DNA of 8,587 bases from Syntrophomonadaceae bacterium. Lineage in GTDB: Bacteria > Bacillota > Dethiobacteria > PWVN01. Position 1 is the stretch's first letter, and each line of letters begins with the position of its first letter. Positions 6,089 through 8,587 of this stretch are shown one piece after another. The DNA lies in NCBI GenBank assembly GCA_007136165.1, contig SLHK01000008.1, positions 1 to 8,587 on the forward strand, in the 5' to 3' direction. The notes beneath the pieces are model-generated. The model made no database searches and was not told the DNA's origin. It saw nothing but the letters and a program-made list of their open reading frames with translations. The translations under genes were made by a program, and so were the position numbers.

Positions 6089-7009
6089 ATGACGGAAAGA
6101 AAGGTCTTTCAAAGTACCGTCTTGGGCACCCATGAGCGGCTGGACAGGTACCTGAGCCGGGAGCTTCCTTCCTTGAGCCGCTCCCGCCTGCAGGGCCTCA
6201 TCCGCCGGGGCAGGGTCCTGGTGGACGGCCTGCCCGCCCTGAAAAGCGGGCAGAAGCTGAAAACCGGCCAGGAAATCATCCTGGAGATCCCCCCTCCCGA
6301 GAGAACCAACGTGGTATCGGAGGATATCCCTCTGGACGTGGCGTACGAGGATGAGGACCTGATTGTGGTCAACAAGCCTCAGGGGATGGTGGTCCACCCC
6401 TCCAAGGGCCACCAGGGAGGGACCCTGGTGAATGCCCTCCTCCACCACTGCCGCAACCTGTCGGGCATCAACGGCGTCCTGCGCCCCGGCATCCTGCACC
6501 GCCTGGACAAGGATACCTCCGGCCTGCTGGTGGCGGCCAAGACGGACGCCGCCCACCTGGGCCTGGCGGAGCAGTTGAAAAAGAGGTTAGTAATACGGGA
6601 ATACCTGGCCCTGGCCTACGGGCGCCCCTCTGCCGGGAGGGGCACCATCGACGCTCCCCTGGGCCGGCACCCCCGGGAGCGGAAAAAGATGGCCGTTTCC
6701 CCGGGCGCCAGGAAAGCCGTTACCCACTATTGCCTCCTGGAGGAGTTTCCCGGAGTTTCCCTGCTGCGGCTGAGGCTGGAGACGGGCAGGACCCACCAGA
6801 TTCGGGTCCACCTGGCCTATATGGGGCATCCCGTCCTGGGGGACCCGGTTTACGGCCGGCGCCGGGAAAAGTTTGACCTGCCGGGGCAGGCCCTCCACGC
6901 CTGCTGCCTGGGCTTTACCCATCCCCGGACGGGGCAGGCCCTTAAGTTTACCGCAGAACCTCCTGCAGCCTTCCAGGAGGTGCTCAAGGAATTGAGGGGG
7001 GAGGGTTGA
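6089..7009 (+). CDS. ylyB: RluA/RluD-family rRNA pseudouridine synthase
   Basis: This encodes 306 residues, normal for the RluD branch. GGGAGG at 6073-6078 lies 10 bases before ATG 6089. The N-terminus (about 15-70, HERLDRYLSRELPSLSRSRL ... DGLPALKSGQKLKTGQEI) is an S4 RNA-binding domain. The catalytic domain carries 'NKPQGMVVHPSKGH' and HRLDKDTSGLLVAAKT at 137-152, where D140 is the expected nucleophilic aspartate. The late motif 'LETGRTHQIRVHLAYMGHPVLGDPVYG' is also present. It isomerises uridine to pseudouridine in RNA. E. coli RluD modifies helix 69 of 23S rRNA, but the exact target here cannot be read from sequence. Its position between lspA and pyrR matches B. subtilis ylyB, the basis for the symbol. 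Only 4 bases separate it from pyrR, so they are co-transcribed. Confidence 0.95.
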   Translation: MTERKVFQSTVLGTHERLDRYLSRELPSLSRSRLQGLIRRGRVLVDGLPALKSGQKLKTGQEIILEIPPPERTNVVSEDIPLDVAYEDEDLIVVNKPQGMVVHPSKGHQGGTLVNALLHHCRNLSGINGVLRPGILHRLDKDTSGLLVAAKTDAAHLGLAEQLKKRLVIREYLALAYGRPSAGRGTIDAPLGRHPRERKKMAVSPGARKAVTHYCLLEEFPGVSLLRLRLETGRTHQIRVHLAYMGHPVLGDPVYGRRREKFDLPGQALHACCLGFTHPRTGQALKFTAEPPAAFQEVLKELRGEG

Positions 7010-7013
7010 TACC

Positions 7014-7547
7014 GTGGATGCAAAAAAAATTATTATGGACAAAGACGGGGTAAGGCGGGCCCTGACCCGCATCGCCCATGAAATTGTGGAAAGAAACAAA
7101 GGGACCCGGGGCCTGGTGCTGGTGGGCATCGAGGCCAAAGGGGTGCCCCTGGCCCGGCGCCTGGCCCAATATATCGGGGAGTTTGAGGGGACAGGCCTTC
7201 CCGTAGGCCGCCTGGACATTACCCGGTACCGGGATGACCTGGACCGGGTAAGAAAGAAGGAGAAGGCCGGGACCCATGTGCCCGTTCCCATCCAGGATCA
7301 AAAGGTGATTCTGGTGGATGATGTCCTTTTCACGGGCCGCAGCGTCCGGGCTGCCATGGATGCTTTGATGGATATAGGCCGCCCCTCTGTCATACAGCTG
7401 GCCGTCCTCATCGACAGGGGCCACCGGGAACTGCCCATCCGCCCGGATTTCGTGGGCAAGAACGTCCCCACCAGCCGCCGGGAGAACATCGCCGTCCGGC
7501 TCCAGGAGGAGGGGGGGCAGGATGAGGTGCTCATCCTGGGGAAATAG
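7014..7547 (+). CDS. pyrR: PyrR, pyr operon RNA-binding attenuator / uracil phosphoribosyltransferase
   Basis: This encodes 177 residues from GTG 7014, with a GGGGGGAGGG ribosome binding site spanning the end of the preceding gene. The PRPP-binding loop is VILVDDVLFTGRSVRAAMDA at 98-117 (D102-D103, T107-G108-R109). 'LVGIEAKGVPLARRLA' near residue 40 and 'AVLIDRGHRELPIRPDFVGKNVPTS' further on are PyrR-specific. In Firmicutes PyrR senses UMP/UTP and binds pyr leader RNAs to promote termination; many also have uracil phosphoribosyltransferase activity. No PyrR-binding loop or pyr gene is visible in the window. The gene downstream is convergent, so PyrR would act in trans on pyr transcripts elsewhere. 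The last 17 bases overlap the end of rqcH on the other strand. Confidence 0.97.
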   Translation: MDAKKIIMDKDGVRRALTRIAHEIVERNKGTRGLVLVGIEAKGVPLARRLAQYIGEFEGTGLPVGRLDITRYRDDLDRVRKKEKAGTHVPVPIQDQKVILVDDVLFTGRSVRAAMDALMDIGRPSVIQLAVLIDRGHRELPIRPDFVGKNVPTSRRENIAVRLQEEGGQDEVLILGK

Positions 7548-8587
7548 GCCGGGGAAGTTTGTCCTTGCCGGGGGTTACATAGAGGGTCTTGTGGTTGTCA
7601 TAGATGACCATGCCGGGCTTGGCCCCCCGGGGTTTGCGGACGTTCTTAACGGGGGTATAGTCCACGGGGACATTGGCGGACTTTTGGCCCCGGCTGTAGT
7701 AAGCCGCCAGCATGGCCGCCTCTTCCAGGGTTTTATAGGGGGGGTGGGCGTGAGATACCACCACGTGGCTCCCGGGAATGTCCTTGGCATGGAACCAGAG
7801 GTGGTCCCGCCCGGCTTTTTTTAAGGTCAAGAAATCGTTTTGCCGGTTGTTTTTCCCCACGTAAATGTTCAGGCCGTCGGAGGAAAGAAACTTCAGGGGC
7901 TCCCCCCCCGGAACCCCCGGCCGGGCTTTTTTCCCCGGAGCGGTTTTCAGGTAGCCTTCCCGGGCCAGTTCCTCCCGCAGGGCCGGAAGTTCTTCCGTCC
8001 CGGCCCCTTCCAGCTGAAAATGCAGGCCTTCCAGGTACCGGACTTCCCCTTCCGTCAGCCGGGTACGCCGGGAAAGTTCCTTTCGGGCCGAGAGGGCTTT
8101 TTTATATTTCTTGAAATAAACCTGGGCATTTTGGGCCGGTGTCAGGGAGGGGTTCAAGGGAATTTTCAGGTCTTCTCCCCCGGAGTCATAGATATCCGGC
8201 AGGAGGGCAAAAGAGTCCCCTTTTTTCAACCGGTACAGGTATGCCGTCAGGATTTCCCCCTGCCTGCGGTAGGCATCGGCCTTCTTCGCCCTCTCCAACT
8301 CCTGCTGCTGCCGGGCCAGCTTTTTCTTCAGGCGCTCCAACTCTTTGAGGATCCTCTGCTCCAGCAGGGACTTAAGCTCCGCCTCTTTAAAGAGCCTTTC
8401 CCTGTCTCCGTAGAAGCGGTCCAGGAGGAGGGAGGGGCTTTGGTATGCCTCGTCAGCAAAACCGCCGGCCTCCCTGCCGGGCAGGGGCAGGGCCGTGAAG
8501 TCCAGGGCCCGCCCGTCCTTCCCCCGGAGGAGGGTGGGGCTGAAGTTTTTCTCCAAAATGATTTGATTCAGTTCCATGAGGGAATCC
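7531..8587 (-). CDS. rqcH: RqcH, ribosome quality-control NFACT protein, C-terminal part
   Basis: The minus-strand frame is open from the window edge (residues D-S-L precede the first Met at 8577) to TGA at 7533-7531. It gives about 351 residues of a protein normally about 570-590 long, so the N-terminal NFACT-N region with its catalytic-like DR motif lies outside. Counting from that Met, residues 60-110 are strong coiled coil (ELKSLLEQRILKELERLKKK), followed by a second helical stretch at about 150-215. The NFACT-R domain (DUF814) spans about 230-338 with 'IYVGKNNRQNDFLTLKKA', 'HLWFHAKDIPGSHVVV' and 'DYTPVKNVRKPRGAKPGMV'. RqcH binds obstructed 50S subunits and recruits tRNA-Ala to add C-terminal alanine tails that mark stalled peptides for degradation. 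Older annotations call it fibronectin-binding protein A. It is convergent with pyrR. Confidence 0.95.
   Translation of the reverse strand, partial: DSLMELNQIILEKNFSPTLLRGKDGRALDFTALPLPGREAGGFADEAYQSPSLLLDRFYGDRERLFKEAELKSLLEQRILKELERLKKKLARQQQELERAKKADAYRRQGEILTAYLYRLKKGDSFALLPDIYDSGGEDLKIPLNPSLTPAQNAQVYFKKYKKALSARKELSRRTRLTEGEVRYLEGLHFQLEGAGTEELPALREELAREGYLKTAPGKKARPGVPGGEPLKFLSSDGLNIYVGKNNRQNDFLTLKKAGRDHLWFHAKDIPGSHVVVSHAHPPYKTLEEAAMLAAYYSRGQKSANVPVDYTPVKNVRKPRGAKPGMVIYDNHKTLYVTPGKDKLPRPISPG

Noticed and set aside
5972..7291. Several antisense open frames of 190-230 codons opposite lspA, ylyB and pyrR
   Set aside because: They have no recognisable motifs or ribosome binding sites, and the sense frames are clearly real.
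1..8587. Search for CRISPR arrays, insertion sequences, tRNA or rRNA genes, phage genes and long repeats
   Set aside because: None seen. The window is almost fully explained by conserved housekeeping genes, so I do not claim a new biological system here.

Overview
The window reads as chromosome of a GC-rich, endospore-forming Gram-positive bacterium, most likely a Clostridia member (Peptococcaceae/Moorella-like; the genus cannot be fixed from sequence alone). This rests on gene order tracking the Bacillus subtilis block ylmG-ylmH-divIVA-ileS-ylyA-lspA-ylyB-pyrR, strong GGAGG-type ribosome binding sites with many GTG/TTG starts, a T-box leader, and a YteA-type sporulation-associated zinc-finger protein. 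Content is essentially housekeeping. I see no mobile element, CRISPR array, rRNA, tRNA or phage gene.

Left part (1-1412): the last 28 codons of a YggT/YlmG membrane protein, then ylmH (S4-domain RNA-binding protein) overlapping it by 4 bases, then divIVA. This is the distal end of the division (dcw/ylm) cluster. The 63-base gap before divIVA holds a TGTCGAA motif inside a perfect short inverted repeat, with spacing that also resembles a sigma-H promoter.

Centre (1413-4520): a consensus extended -10 promoter, a full isoleucine T-box riboswitch (AUC specifier, UGGU antiterminator bulge, hairpin plus nine Ts), ileS starting at TTG, and a textbook intrinsic terminator. This forms a self-contained, tRNA-Ile-responsive unit.

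Right-centre (4521-7547): a small membrane protein of the DUF5665 type, a YteA/DksA-like zinc-finger protein, then lspA (signal peptidase II), an RluA-family rRNA pseudouridine synthase and pyrR. A likely promoter just upstream of lspA starts the last three genes, which are tightly packed.

Right end (7531-8587): the C-terminal part of rqcH (NFACT family) on the minus strand, convergent with pyrR and overlapping it by 17 bases. The pyr biosynthetic genes therefore do not follow pyrR here. Common themes are translation (ylmH, ileS, the pseudouridine synthase, rqcH), envelope and division (yggT, divIVA, lspA) and nucleotide-responsive control (pyrR). YlmH and RqcH, both tied to ribosome-associated quality control in B. 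subtilis, sit about 7 kb apart.
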